Part shown: in pieces, positions 34,772 through 43,157 of the stretch
Layout: each line of letters begins with the position of its first letter
Position numbering within the stretch: the first letter of the stretch is position 1
Assembly: GCF_022399565.1 (NCBI RefSeq)
Contig: NZ_JAJTUT010000002.1
Location: 124,001-188,000, forward strand
Direction of reading: 5' to 3'
Origin: Flavobacterium algicola
GTDB lineage: Bacteria; Bacteroidota; Bacteroidia; Flavobacteriales; Flavobacteriaceae
Length of the DNA: 64,000 nt
The notes under the pieces: generated by a model
Told to the model about the DNA's origin: nothing
Seen by the model: the letters and a program-made list of their open reading frames with translations, nothing else
The model's database searches: none
Made by a program: the position numbers and the translations under genes

Positions 34772-37732
34772 ATGAAGAAAATTTTAACATTATTTATTAT
34801 AATGATATCGCTATCTGTATTTGCTCAAAAAAGAGCAATAACGGGAACAGTAAAAGATGCGGCTGGTATGCCTTTACCAGGTGTTTCACTGATTGTAAAA
34901 GGCACCAATATAGGTTCACAAACAGACCTTGATGGTAACTATACTATTATGGCAGAAAGTAAGAATGCATTAATATTTACTTTTATTGGTATGAAAACAA
35001 AATCAGTACCAGTCGGGAATAAAGCCATTATTAATGTAAGTATGGAGGAGGATGCAGCGACGCTAGATGAAGTTGTGGTCATTGGATACGGAACGGTTAA
35101 GAAAAAAGATTTAACAGGTTCGGTTTCCACAATTGATACCGATGAAGCTTTTGTAGCTCCTGTAGCAAATGTGCAAAATGCAATGCAAGGTAGAGCTTCG
35201 GGTGTTCAAGTGGTCTCTAACAATGGTAGTCCAGGAGCAGCCCCAGAAATTATTATTCGTGGTGGAAACTCTATAACAGGTGGTAACGACCCTTTATATG
35301 TTATCGATGGGTTTGTCGGTGCGGGAAATCTTTCGTCGATTGACCCCAATGACATTGAATCAATGCAAGTTTTAAAAGATGCTTCTTCTACTGCAATTTA
35401 TGGTGCGAGAGGAACAAATGGTGTTATCTTGATTACTACCAAAAAAGGTAAAAAAGGTAAGGCAGTTGTAAACTTTAGAACTTCGAGTGGAATACAATTT
35501 TTATCGAAAAGAATAGATGTTCAAAATAGTAGTGAACTGGCATCATGGCTAAATGATATCACTACTGATCAAGCGAATTTGCCATACGATTTGGATAATC
35601 TTCCCGGAGGAGATGTAAATTGGCAAGACGTATTGATTCGACCTGCAGTGATATCAGATTATCAACTATCTGCATCTGGTGGAAATGATAATGCTCAATA
35701 TTATATTTCTGGAGGATACTTAAATCAGGACGGTATCGTAAAAGGTTCAAGTTTTGAAAGATTTAATTTTAGAACAAATATTGATGTAAAATTATCTAAA
35801 ACTTTTAAAGTAGGAGCAAATGTTTTATTGTCAAGAACTAATAACGATAACGATGATGTCTCCTTTCAACAGTTATTAAGAGAAGATCCATCAAAGCCAA
35901 TTTATAACGAGGATGGCAGTTATTATGTAGGTGATAGTCCTATCTTAGGGACAAGAACAGATCATTTGTTGGCTAATGCCGAATTAAATCAAGACGATAC
36001 ACATCTTAATAAAATTTTTGTAAATACATACATTCAAGCTAGTTTGTTTGATGGATTAGTGCTCAAGTCAACTTTTAACGGAGATTTCCTTTTTAGTAAG
36101 CGTAATCAGTTTACACCTTCGACAAACCCATCAAAGATTAATAATAACAATCAATTAGCGTCTGGATCTGTAATAACATTTAATGATTCTGATTTTTTAA
36201 ATGAGAACACATTAGATTATAGTAGAAGGTTTGGAGATCATTCCTTTAACATCTTAGCAGCAGCAACATTTCAAACTCATAATAGAGAAACTACCAATGT
36301 AAGTGCAAGCAATATACCAAGTGATGGTGTGGGTATTAATGCTCTTCAACTAGCACCGGCAGAATATGTAAATGTATCCTCTGCCTATACAGACAACAGT
36401 TTGGTTGGTTTCTTAGGAAGAATCAATTATACTTTAAAAGATAGATACTTGTTTACTGCATCTGTGCGAAGAGATGGTTCTTCTCGATTAGGACTTAATA
36501 ATAGATATGAAAACTTTCCATCTGCGGCAATTGGTTGGAAGATTAACGAAGAACCTTTTATGGAGAATGTTAATTTCGTTGATAATCTGAAATTAAGATT
36601 GAGCTATGGTAAAACGGGGAATCAAGGAGCTAATCCTTATGTAACAATAGCCAACGTAGGTATTGTCAATAATACAATTCTTGTAAATGGTGTACGTGTT
36701 CCAGGGGTAACTCAAGGAAATTTAGCAAAACCAGATTTGGGTTGGGAAATTACAAATCAATACGATGCCGGACTTGAATTTTCGTTATTTAAATCTAGAC
36801 TTTCAGCAGAAATAGATGTGTATTACAAAAAAACAGAAGATTTATTGCTAAATGAACCTCAAGTGTCCTTTACGGGATATGATACGCAATTAGCCAATGT
36901 AGGTTCGGTTGAAAATAGAGGTATTGATTTCACATTAAATGCTGTGCTTGTAAGAACAAAAGATTTTCAATGGGATGCCTCTTTAAATATTTCTCATTAT
37001 GAAAATAAGGTATTAGACTTAGGACGTAATACCTATATTGAAACAAAAAGATTAACTGCTCCAGCAAATGATCGTAGTGGTGAAATACGAGTTGGACAAC
37101 CAATCGGAATTTTTGTAGGAGCTCTTTATGAAGGTTTTGACCCAGCGACTGGAACTGCAATATTTAAAGATATAAGCGGGCCGAATGGAGTTCCTGATGG
37201 TGTGTATTCTGCAGAATATGACGATACTATAATTGGTAACGCCAACCCTGATATCTACGGTGGATTTCAATCTAACTTTAAATACAAAAACTTTAATCTT
37301 CAAGTATTTTTCACTTACAGTTTAGGAAATGAGAATTACAATGAGGAAGCTTTTCGTGCGATAGAAACGACAACCAATAGTTATGCGTCAATTCGTAATA
37401 ACATGTGGACCGTAAACAATCAAACAGACGCGCTTTATCCTGGCTTTGATATTTATAATTATAACAAATCGAGTAGTCTTTACGTACAAGATGCGAGTTA
37501 CTTAAGACTTGGAACGTTGCAATTAGGATACACTCTGCCAAAAGGGACAATCAAAGGATTTAGTAAATTAAGAACGTACGTTACAGGAACCAATTTGTTT
37601 ATTTTAAAATCTAAAGACTATTGGGGCTTTGATCCCGATGTAAGTACAGGAGGGGCACTAGCGAGAGGATATGACGCCATTGCTTATCCAAAAAATACTT
37701 CGGTTGTTTTTGGAGTTGATATGACATTTTAA
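34772..37732 (+). CDS. susC: SusC-like TonB-dependent oligosaccharide transporter
   Basis: A 986-residue outer-membrane transporter. Signal peptide (ILTLFIIMISLSVFAQ) is followed by a carboxypeptidase-regulatory-like domain (ITGTVKDAAGMPLPGVSLIV), a TonB-box-like VVVIGYGTVKKKDLTGSVS, and a plug domain (AMQGRASGVQVVSNNGSPG, RGGNSITGGNDPLYVIDGF). A 22-strand-type barrel ends in VVFGVDMTF. The size is typical for SusC. It imports sizeable glycan fragments with TonB energy, working under the SusD lid encoded 28 bp downstream. This is the only SusC/D pair in the window, so it probably serves all the enzymes here. The HTCS at 24277 is the probable activator. Confidence 0.96.
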   Translation: MKKILTLFIIMISLSVFAQKRAITGTVKDAAGMPLPGVSLIVKGTNIGSQTDLDGNYTIMAESKNALIFTFIGMKTKSVPVGNKAIINVSMEEDAATLDEVVVIGYGTVKKKDLTGSVSTIDTDEAFVAPVANVQNAMQGRASGVQVVSNNGSPGAAPEIIIRGGNSITGGNDPLYVIDGFVGAGNLSSIDPNDIESMQVLKDASSTAIYGARGTNGVILITTKKGKKGKAVVNFRTSSGIQFLSKRIDVQNSSELASWLNDITTDQANLPYDLDNLPGGDVNWQDVLIRPAVISDYQLSASGGNDNAQYYISGGYLNQDGIVKGSSFERFNFRTNIDVKLSKTFKVGANVLLSRTNNDNDDVSFQQLLREDPSKPIYNEDGSYYVGDSPILGTRTDHLLANAELNQDDTHLNKIFVNTYIQASLFDGLVLKSTFNGDFLFSKRNQFTPSTNPSKINNNNQLASGSVITFNDSDFLNENTLDYSRRFGDHSFNILAAATFQTHNRETTNVSASNIPSDGVGINALQLAPAEYVNVSSAYTDNSLVGFLGRINYTLKDRYLFTASVRRDGSSRLGLNNRYENFPSAAIGWKINEEPFMENVNFVDNLKLRLSYGKTGNQGANPYVTIANVGIVNNTILVNGVRVPGVTQGNLAKPDLGWEITNQYDAGLEFSLFKSRLSAEIDVYYKKTEDLLLNEPQVSFTGYDTQLANVGSVENRGIDFTLNAVLVRTKDFQWDASLNISHYENKVLDLGRNTYIETKRLTAPANDRSGEIRVGQPIGIFVGALYEGFDPATGTAIFKDISGPNGVPDGVYSAEYDDTIIGNANPDIYGGFQSNFKYKNFNLQVFFTYSLGNENYNEEAFRAIETTTNSYASIRNNMWTVNNQTDALYPGFDIYNYNKSSSLYVQDASYLRLGTLQLGYTLPKGTIKGFSKLRTYVTGTNLFILKSKDYWGFDPDVSTGGALARGYDAIAYPKNTSVVFGVDMTF

Positions 37733-37760
37733 TTCAGGTTTAACTATTAAAAATAAAAAG

Positions 37761-39329
37761 ATGAAAAATAAATATATAGTTATAATGTTAGTTGCTATAG
37801 CATGTAATTTTACGATTAGCTGCGAGAATTTTTTAGACGAAGATCCAAAGGGATTATTAACACCAGAAACTTTTTTCAGAAACGAAGAAGAGGCCACTAT
37901 GGCTTTGAATCAACTTAATGAAGAGAGTGTATATGATGCCGGATTTCTCAATCACTTAGGTACGGATGTGGGAGTATCGGGTAGAAGTGTATTAGCAGCA
38001 GCACATTATATTGGTGCTTACGTATACGATTCAAATACGAACCAGGTGATAAATACTTGGGGAACTAATTACACTGTAATTAGAGATGCCAATTTATTTT
38101 TGGCAAGTATTGAGAATTCACCTTTAACGGATCAAGTAAAAGGTAATATTTTGGGTCAAATACTTTTTTTTAGAGCTAATACTTATTTACAATTAGTTAT
38201 TCAGTATGGTGACATTCCTTACTGGAGAGATGAATTGGTGGATATCGAAAAAATTTCTCTCCTAGGAAAGACAGATAGTAGGGTTATCATAAGTGAAATG
38301 ATTGATGATCTAGATCTAGCTATTTCATCTGGTTATATGTCTACTGATAGATGGAATCAAAATGATGGAAGACCAACTGTATGGGCGGCAAGAATGTTAA
38401 AAGCGTATTGTCATGTATGGCTTGCACAGTACGATGCAAGTGAGTGGGCAAAAGCGCGTACAGAATTACTAACAATTACTACAACATCTCCTCATGGAAC
38501 GGTATTAGGACCCTACGCTGATATGTTTAGAGGAGGTAATGAATACCACAATGAAATCATTTTTGGAAAACAATTCCTTGCCAATGTAAAAGGTAGTATT
38601 ATAAATTCTACAGCTCGCGCTAATACTGCAGCTGAAAATGCAAATACCAGAACAGCTATGTCGCAATTAGACATTACTAATGGATCAGCACCTTATACCT
38701 TAAGAAAAAGTTTTGCCAACACTTTTGCTAGCACAGATACTAGAAAAATTTATAATGTTTGGGAGTCACATACTTTAACAAACGGAACGGTTGCCAAATT
38801 TAATTGGATTTATATTCCAAAATTTGTTCGTGCGGCTGTACCAGTAAGTGATCCTTTATTGTCAGTTTCAGAAGCTAGTAATCAATCCAGTTCTCCTGCT
38901 CGTTTATTTGTGTTGTCTGATGCTTATTTATTACTTTCAGAAGCGGAGTTCATGATAGGTGGTTCTTCAACAGCGGCACTAGCAGCAATTAATAAAGTTC
39001 GTACAAGAGCTAATTTACCAAATTTAACTACGATGACCTTAAAAGATATTCAAAATGAACGCTCTTGGGAATTGGTTGGAGAAGGTTATTGGGGACGTAA
39101 AAAAGATTTAATTCGTTGGGGAATCTTAGAATCTACAGTGATAGGGATACCAGCTCTAGAAAAAGCTGCAGGTGCTACCACTACAGCCTTAACTCGTGCA
39201 CAAGACGAAGCAGATATTATCTCTGCAGCACCTCTAGGAAAATTTAGAGTGTATCCAATTCCACTTGCTGAAATCCAAAAAAGTCAGGACATTGGAGGAG
39301 CTTTGACACAAAATCCTTTATGGGAGTAA
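37761..39329 (+). CDS. susD: SusD-like surface glycan-binding lipoprotein
   Basis: A 522-residue RagB/SusD protein with lipoprotein signal ending TISC; the residues after Cys (ENFLDEDPKG) are acidic, as usual for surface-exposed Bacteroidota lipoproteins. The N-terminal TPETFFRNEEEATMALN, the helical tetratricopeptide-like region (ILGQILFFRANTYLQLVIQY) and C-terminal INKVRTRANLPNL, IQNERSWELVGEG and FRVYPIPLAEI are family hallmarks. It caps the SusC pore and captures the polysaccharide fragment. A strong terminator follows at 39376, so susCD may be transcribed apart from the downstream enzymes. Confidence 0.96.
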   Translation: MKNKYIVIMLVAIACNFTISCENFLDEDPKGLLTPETFFRNEEEATMALNQLNEESVYDAGFLNHLGTDVGVSGRSVLAAAHYIGAYVYDSNTNQVINTWGTNYTVIRDANLFLASIENSPLTDQVKGNILGQILFFRANTYLQLVIQYGDIPYWRDELVDIEKISLLGKTDSRVIISEMIDDLDLAISSGYMSTDRWNQNDGRPTVWAARMLKAYCHVWLAQYDASEWAKARTELLTITTTSPHGTVLGPYADMFRGGNEYHNEIIFGKQFLANVKGSIINSTARANTAAENANTRTAMSQLDITNGSAPYTLRKSFANTFASTDTRKIYNVWESHTLTNGTVAKFNWIYIPKFVRAAVPVSDPLLSVSEASNQSSSPARLFVLSDAYLLLSEAEFMIGGSSTAALAAINKVRTRANLPNLTTMTLKDIQNERSWELVGEGYWGRKKDLIRWGILESTVIGIPALEKAAGATTTALTRAQDEADIISAAPLGKFRVYPIPLAEIQKSQDIGGALTQNPLWE

Positions 39330-39375
39330 ACCAATATAAAATTTGAATTTAGTTTGTTTTTTTTAGTAGTTAGTT

Positions 39376-39418
39376 GATAAATGTGTTGGGTGTCGTACCC
39401 AATGCATTTATCTTTTTT
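39376..39418 (+). terminator. Strong rho-independent terminator after susD
   Basis: GATAAATG (39376-39383) pairs with CATTTATC (39405-39412), and inside it TTGGGT (39386-39391) pairs with ACCCAA (39397-39402). The inner loop has 5 nt and TTTTTT follows. This is the clearest terminator in the window. Confidence 0.9.
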
Positions 39419-39526
39419 AAGCCGGTTCGTATCGAATTAATGCAACAAGTAGAATAAGAGATACGAACCTATTTTAAAGAAAATATAGGTTGAGACTAAA
39501 AAATTAAGTTAGTAAAAGAAGGTGTG

Positions 39527-41395
39527 ATGAAAAGTAAAAAATTTTATTTATTGTTGTCGGTAGTACTATTTTCAACGTCATTGTTATACGCACAAAATAC
39601 AAAACCAAAACAACTCTCTAATGAGGATTTGATGAGTTGGTTTCGTGAAGGAAGGTTTGGCATGTTCATTCATTTTGGAGCTTCTACATCCGAAGATTTT
39701 TTAAAAGAAGGAAACGCCGAAAGTAAAAAAGAAATCTACGAAGCATCTGTAAAAAACTTTAATCCTGTTGATTTTGATGCCAAAGAATGGGTGCGTATCG
39801 CCAAAGATGCAGGTATGAGATACATTGTATTTACTTCGAAACATCATGATGGATTTTGCAAATGGGATTCAAAACTAACCGATTGGGATGTTGTAGATCA
39901 AACGCCTTTCAAAAGAGATATTATTGCAGAATTAGCTACAGCTTGTAAGGAAGCCGGGATTGAATTAGGTTTTTACTATTCCATTGGTGACTGGCATCAT
40001 CCAGAATATGATGCGGCTTATAGTAATCGTAGCGGATTTCACTTTGATCCAAATCCCAAGGCAGATATCACGAAATACATGGAATACATGTACGGACAAA
40101 TTAAGGAATTATGTGAAAACTATCAACCCAAATTATTTTGGTTTGATGGATCATCTGGTTTTCGAAATCCCAACCGCAAACGATTATTGGGGCAGCAAGA
40201 AATGGTAGATTTGCTCAATTCGTATGGCGCTATTTCAAATAGTCGTTTAGGAGATGATGATGCACTAAAATACGTAAATTATCTTTCTATGGGAGATAAT
40301 ATGACTCCTTCTGCCAATATAGGAATGGATTTTGAATCGGCTCAAACAATGAATGATTCTTGGCATTTTGATCCAAAAGATACCAATTGGAAATCTGCGA
40401 AGTTGATGCTAGAAAAACTTATTGATATAGCCGGTAAAGGCGGTAATTATTTACTGAATGTTGGTCCGAATAGCAAAGGTGTAATCCCGGAAGAATCTCA
40501 AACACGTTTAAAGGTGATTGGTGAGTGGATGGACAAAAACGGAAAAGCGATTTATGGTACACAAGCAGGCCCTTATCCGTATGATTTAAATTGGGGTTCC
40601 ATCACACAACGTACGGAAGGTAATACAACAACTTTATACTTAAATGTTGTGGATTGGCCAAAAGACGGTGTTTTTAAATTGTATGGATTGAATAACAAAA
40701 TCGTTGAAGCCAGTCTTCTAGCAAATGGAACCGCACTTTCTTCTGAATCAGTATACAATTCAACGGCAGCGATTAACATCATTAGTATCAAAGTACCTGA
40801 AACAGCGCCAGATCCTTACGTTTCGGTTATTGCTTTGAAAATAGAAGGAATCCCTATAATGGAACAAAATTTTTTACAACAAACTAATGGAACAGTTATT
40901 TTAGATGCGTATTGGGCTTCTATTCATGATACGGAATTTGTCCCGAATAAACCACTTCGTCCTGTAGATCAAAAAACCTTCACAGTTATCAAAAATGATA
41001 AAGGGATAATGCCAACTCGCAGAATGACCGTTGCTCTAGATAAAAAAGGCGAAGGATTGAGTTGGGATTTTAAATTGGTAAAACCTGGGACTTACAAAGT
41101 AGCGTTAATTTCGGAAGCGATTAAAGATGAAAAATGGAAAGTTGAGGGACGTATGCGAGCTACAGTCGCTGGGCAATCGGTAGAGAATGAATTGAAAGAA
41201 CAAGAACGTTGGCAAAATTCAAGAATGGCAACGGAGGTGATGTCTTCAAGATCCATTTTGGGAACGGTAAAAATAAATACAGTAGGAATGCACACCCTGA
41301 CACTAGAATCATTAACAGATTTTGGAGATGAAAAGCCTAATATTTGGAATGTACAACTGATTCCAACAAATAAGCCGAATAAAGGATTCGATTGA
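39527..41395 (+). CDS. GH29 alpha-L-fucosidase (second)
   Basis: The ATG at 39527 is preferred over the in-frame GTG just before it. The 622-residue product has a signal peptide (FYLLLSVVLFSTSLLYAQ), then [56 protein letters not shown] and the nucleophile strand LFWFDGSSG with Asp207. The catalytic barrel, beta-sandwich and an extra C-terminal beta-rich domain (about 480-610, YKVALISEAIKDEKW) explain the above-average length. No T9SS domain is present, so it is probably periplasmic. It differs clearly from the other GH29 proteins here (for example HFG instead of HWG), suggesting a different linkage or sulfation preference. Confidence 0.94.
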   Translation: MKSKKFYLLLSVVLFSTSLLYAQNTKPKQLSNEDLMSWFREGRFGMFIHFGASTSEDFLKEGNAESKKEIYEASVKNFNPVDFDAKEWVRIAKDAGMRYIVFTSKHHDGFCKWDSKLTDWDVVDQTPFKRDIIAELATACKEAGIELGFYYSIGDWHHPEYDAAYSNRSGFHFDPNPKADITKYMEYMYGQIKELCENYQPKLFWFDGSSGFRNPNRKRLLGQQEMVDLLNSYGAISNSRLGDDDALKYVNYLSMGDNMTPSANIGMDFESAQTMNDSWHFDPKDTNWKSAKLMLEKLIDIAGKGGNYLLNVGPNSKGVIPEESQTRLKVIGEWMDKNGKAIYGTQAGPYPYDLNWGSITQRTEGNTTTLYLNVVDWPKDGVFKLYGLNNKIVEASLLANGTALSSESVYNSTAAINIISIKVPETAPDPYVSVIALKIEGIPIMEQNFLQQTNGTVILDAYWASIHDTEFVPNKPLRPVDQKTFTVIKNDKGIMPTRRMTVALDKKGEGLSWDFKLVKPGTYKVALISEAIKDEKWKVEGRMRATVAGQSVENELKEQERWQNSRMATEVMSSRSILGTVKINTVGMHTLTLESLTDFGDEKPNIWNVQLIPTNKPNKGFD

Positions 41396-41544
41396 CATTA
41401 TGTATTTGTTTCATAACAAAGACTCAGTAACTGAAAAGATTACTTAATTTAATATTTAGTTAAACCTTTAACAAAATGTTACGTTTTAGATTAGAAGATT
41501 ATAAAGTTGAGGTTTTAGAGGTAAGTATTTATAAAAATAAATAG

Positions 41545-43059
41545 ATGAAAAATATAAAAATCGTATTGTTGATTTGGTTACTGTTTGATTTTATAGGTCA
41601 TGCTCAACAACCTAATATTGTTTATTTAATGACCGATGACCAACGTTGGGATAATTTTGGTTGCTATGGAAGAACGGAGTTTAAAACGGATAACATAGAC
41701 CAACTAGCAAAAGAAGGAGTTGTTTTTGACAGAGCCTATTATGCTATCGCAATTTGTATGCCTAGTCGAGCTACGATAATGTCTGGTCGTTATGATTCCA
41801 ATCACAATGTGGACTTTTCGTATCCAAACAACCTTACTTTCTCAAAGGCAGATTTTAAGGACACTTATCCCGCTCAATTAAAACAATCAGGGTATCGTAC
41901 AGGGTTTATTGGTAAGTTTGGTTTTCCAGTAACTGACGAAGCTTACCGTGCCACAGGTGGCGTTTCGGGCTATGATATGCAAAAAAATCTCGGAGAATAT
42001 TTTGATTATTTTGCTGGTAACGGCGTGCATTTTAACGGAGGTTTTAAAATGTGGCCAAAGGATGCAGCATTGGAAAAGATTTATGATACGCTTAGACCGC
42101 CCAATGAAAGAACATTAAAAACAGGAGACGCTATGATTCATTTTTTGGAAACGCAACCTAAAGACAAACCATTTTGTTTATCAGTTAGTTTTTATGCGGT
42201 AAAAAATGATAAAGATGAAGATATGTATCCTCCTCATGTAAAGGTTTTTGAGAATTATAACTTTAGTGTACCAGAAAATTGGGTGCAAGGAAAAAACACG
42301 AAACTACCTGAATTACTCGACAATTGGAGAGGAGTGCCACTGCACAAAGCAAGAACATCTACTCCTGAATTATATCAAAAATTAGTAAGGCGGTTTGCTA
42401 CTCAAGGTTATACAGTTGACCTGCAAGTAGGTAGATTAGTTGCCAAACTAAAAGAAATGGGGATTCTTAACAACACGATAATTATTTACACGAGTGATAA
42501 CGGTCGTTTTCATGGTTCACACGGATTATATGATAAATCAATTCTCTATGATGAATCAGTAAAACAGCCATTAATAGTTTATGATGGTCGTAAAAATAAA
42601 AAAGATCAGGGTTATAGAGAAAATGCATTTGTATCATCAGTAGATATTGCGCCTACCATTTTGTCTTTTGCAGGTATTGCCATTCCAGCCAAGATGCAAG
42701 GAAATAGTTTTAAAGGAATATTAGATAAAACGCAAAACAGAGATCTTTGGCAAAAATCGGTTTATTCAGAAAGTGTTTTTATTACCAATTTACATTCCAA
42801 AGCAAATATTCCTGATTTTGAGAAAGCAAATCAAGATATAATTAAGGCTAATAAATCGTATCGATCTAGGGGAATGAGAGATGACAAGTATAAATACATA
42901 ATTTACTATGAACATAATCCCGTAATTGAAGAATTATATGAGGTAGAAAAAGATCCTTATGAGATGAATAATATAGCAAATGATAAAAACTATGCTGCCG
43001 TATTAACAAAGCTTAGGGTCGAAACTGAAAAAAAATATCAAAGTATTAAAAAATTATAG
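41545..43059 (+). CDS. Secreted S1-family sulfatase
   Basis: A 504-residue sulfatase. After the signal peptide (IVLLIWLLFDFIGHAQ) come the metal-binding VYLMTDDQRWDNFGC, the formylglycine motif C-M-P-S-R with Cys71, the FIGKFGFP segment in the place of the usual GKWHLG, and YTSDNGRFHGSHG with the C-terminal metal ligands and His. The C-terminal YKYIIYYEHNPVIEELYEVE is a conserved strand of the family. The GKFGFP variant and the DDQRWDN motif place it in a subgroup different from the three other sulfatases of the window, hinting at a different sulfate position. Confidence 0.92.
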   Translation: MKNIKIVLLIWLLFDFIGHAQQPNIVYLMTDDQRWDNFGCYGRTEFKTDNIDQLAKEGVVFDRAYYAIAICMPSRATIMSGRYDSNHNVDFSYPNNLTFSKADFKDTYPAQLKQSGYRTGFIGKFGFPVTDEAYRATGGVSGYDMQKNLGEYFDYFAGNGVHFNGGFKMWPKDAALEKIYDTLRPPNERTLKTGDAMIHFLETQPKDKPFCLSVSFYAVKNDKDEDMYPPHVKVFENYNFSVPENWVQGKNTKLPELLDNWRGVPLHKARTSTPELYQKLVRRFATQGYTVDLQVGRLVAKLKEMGILNNTIIIYTSDNGRFHGSHGLYDKSILYDESVKQPLIVYDGRKNKKDQGYRENAFVSSVDIAPTILSFAGIAIPAKMQGNSFKGILDKTQNRDLWQKSVYSESVFITNLHSKANIPDFEKANQDIIKANKSYRSRGMRDDKYKYIIYYEHNPVIEELYEVEKDPYEMNNIANDKNYAAVLTKLRVETEKKYQSIKKL

Positions 43060-43157
43060 TATTCATTTTTGACCTTATGAATAAAAAAATTACGGTTTGA
43101 AGAATAAATAAACCGTTGAAATAGTAAACTAAAACCAAAAATTAAATTAAATAGCGC

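Noticed and set aside
43092..43116. 7-bp inverted repeat ACGGTTT/AAACCGT between the sulfatase and the GH141-like gene
   Set aside because: The stem is short, the loop 11 nt, and no T-run follows; it may be chance in AT-rich DNA.
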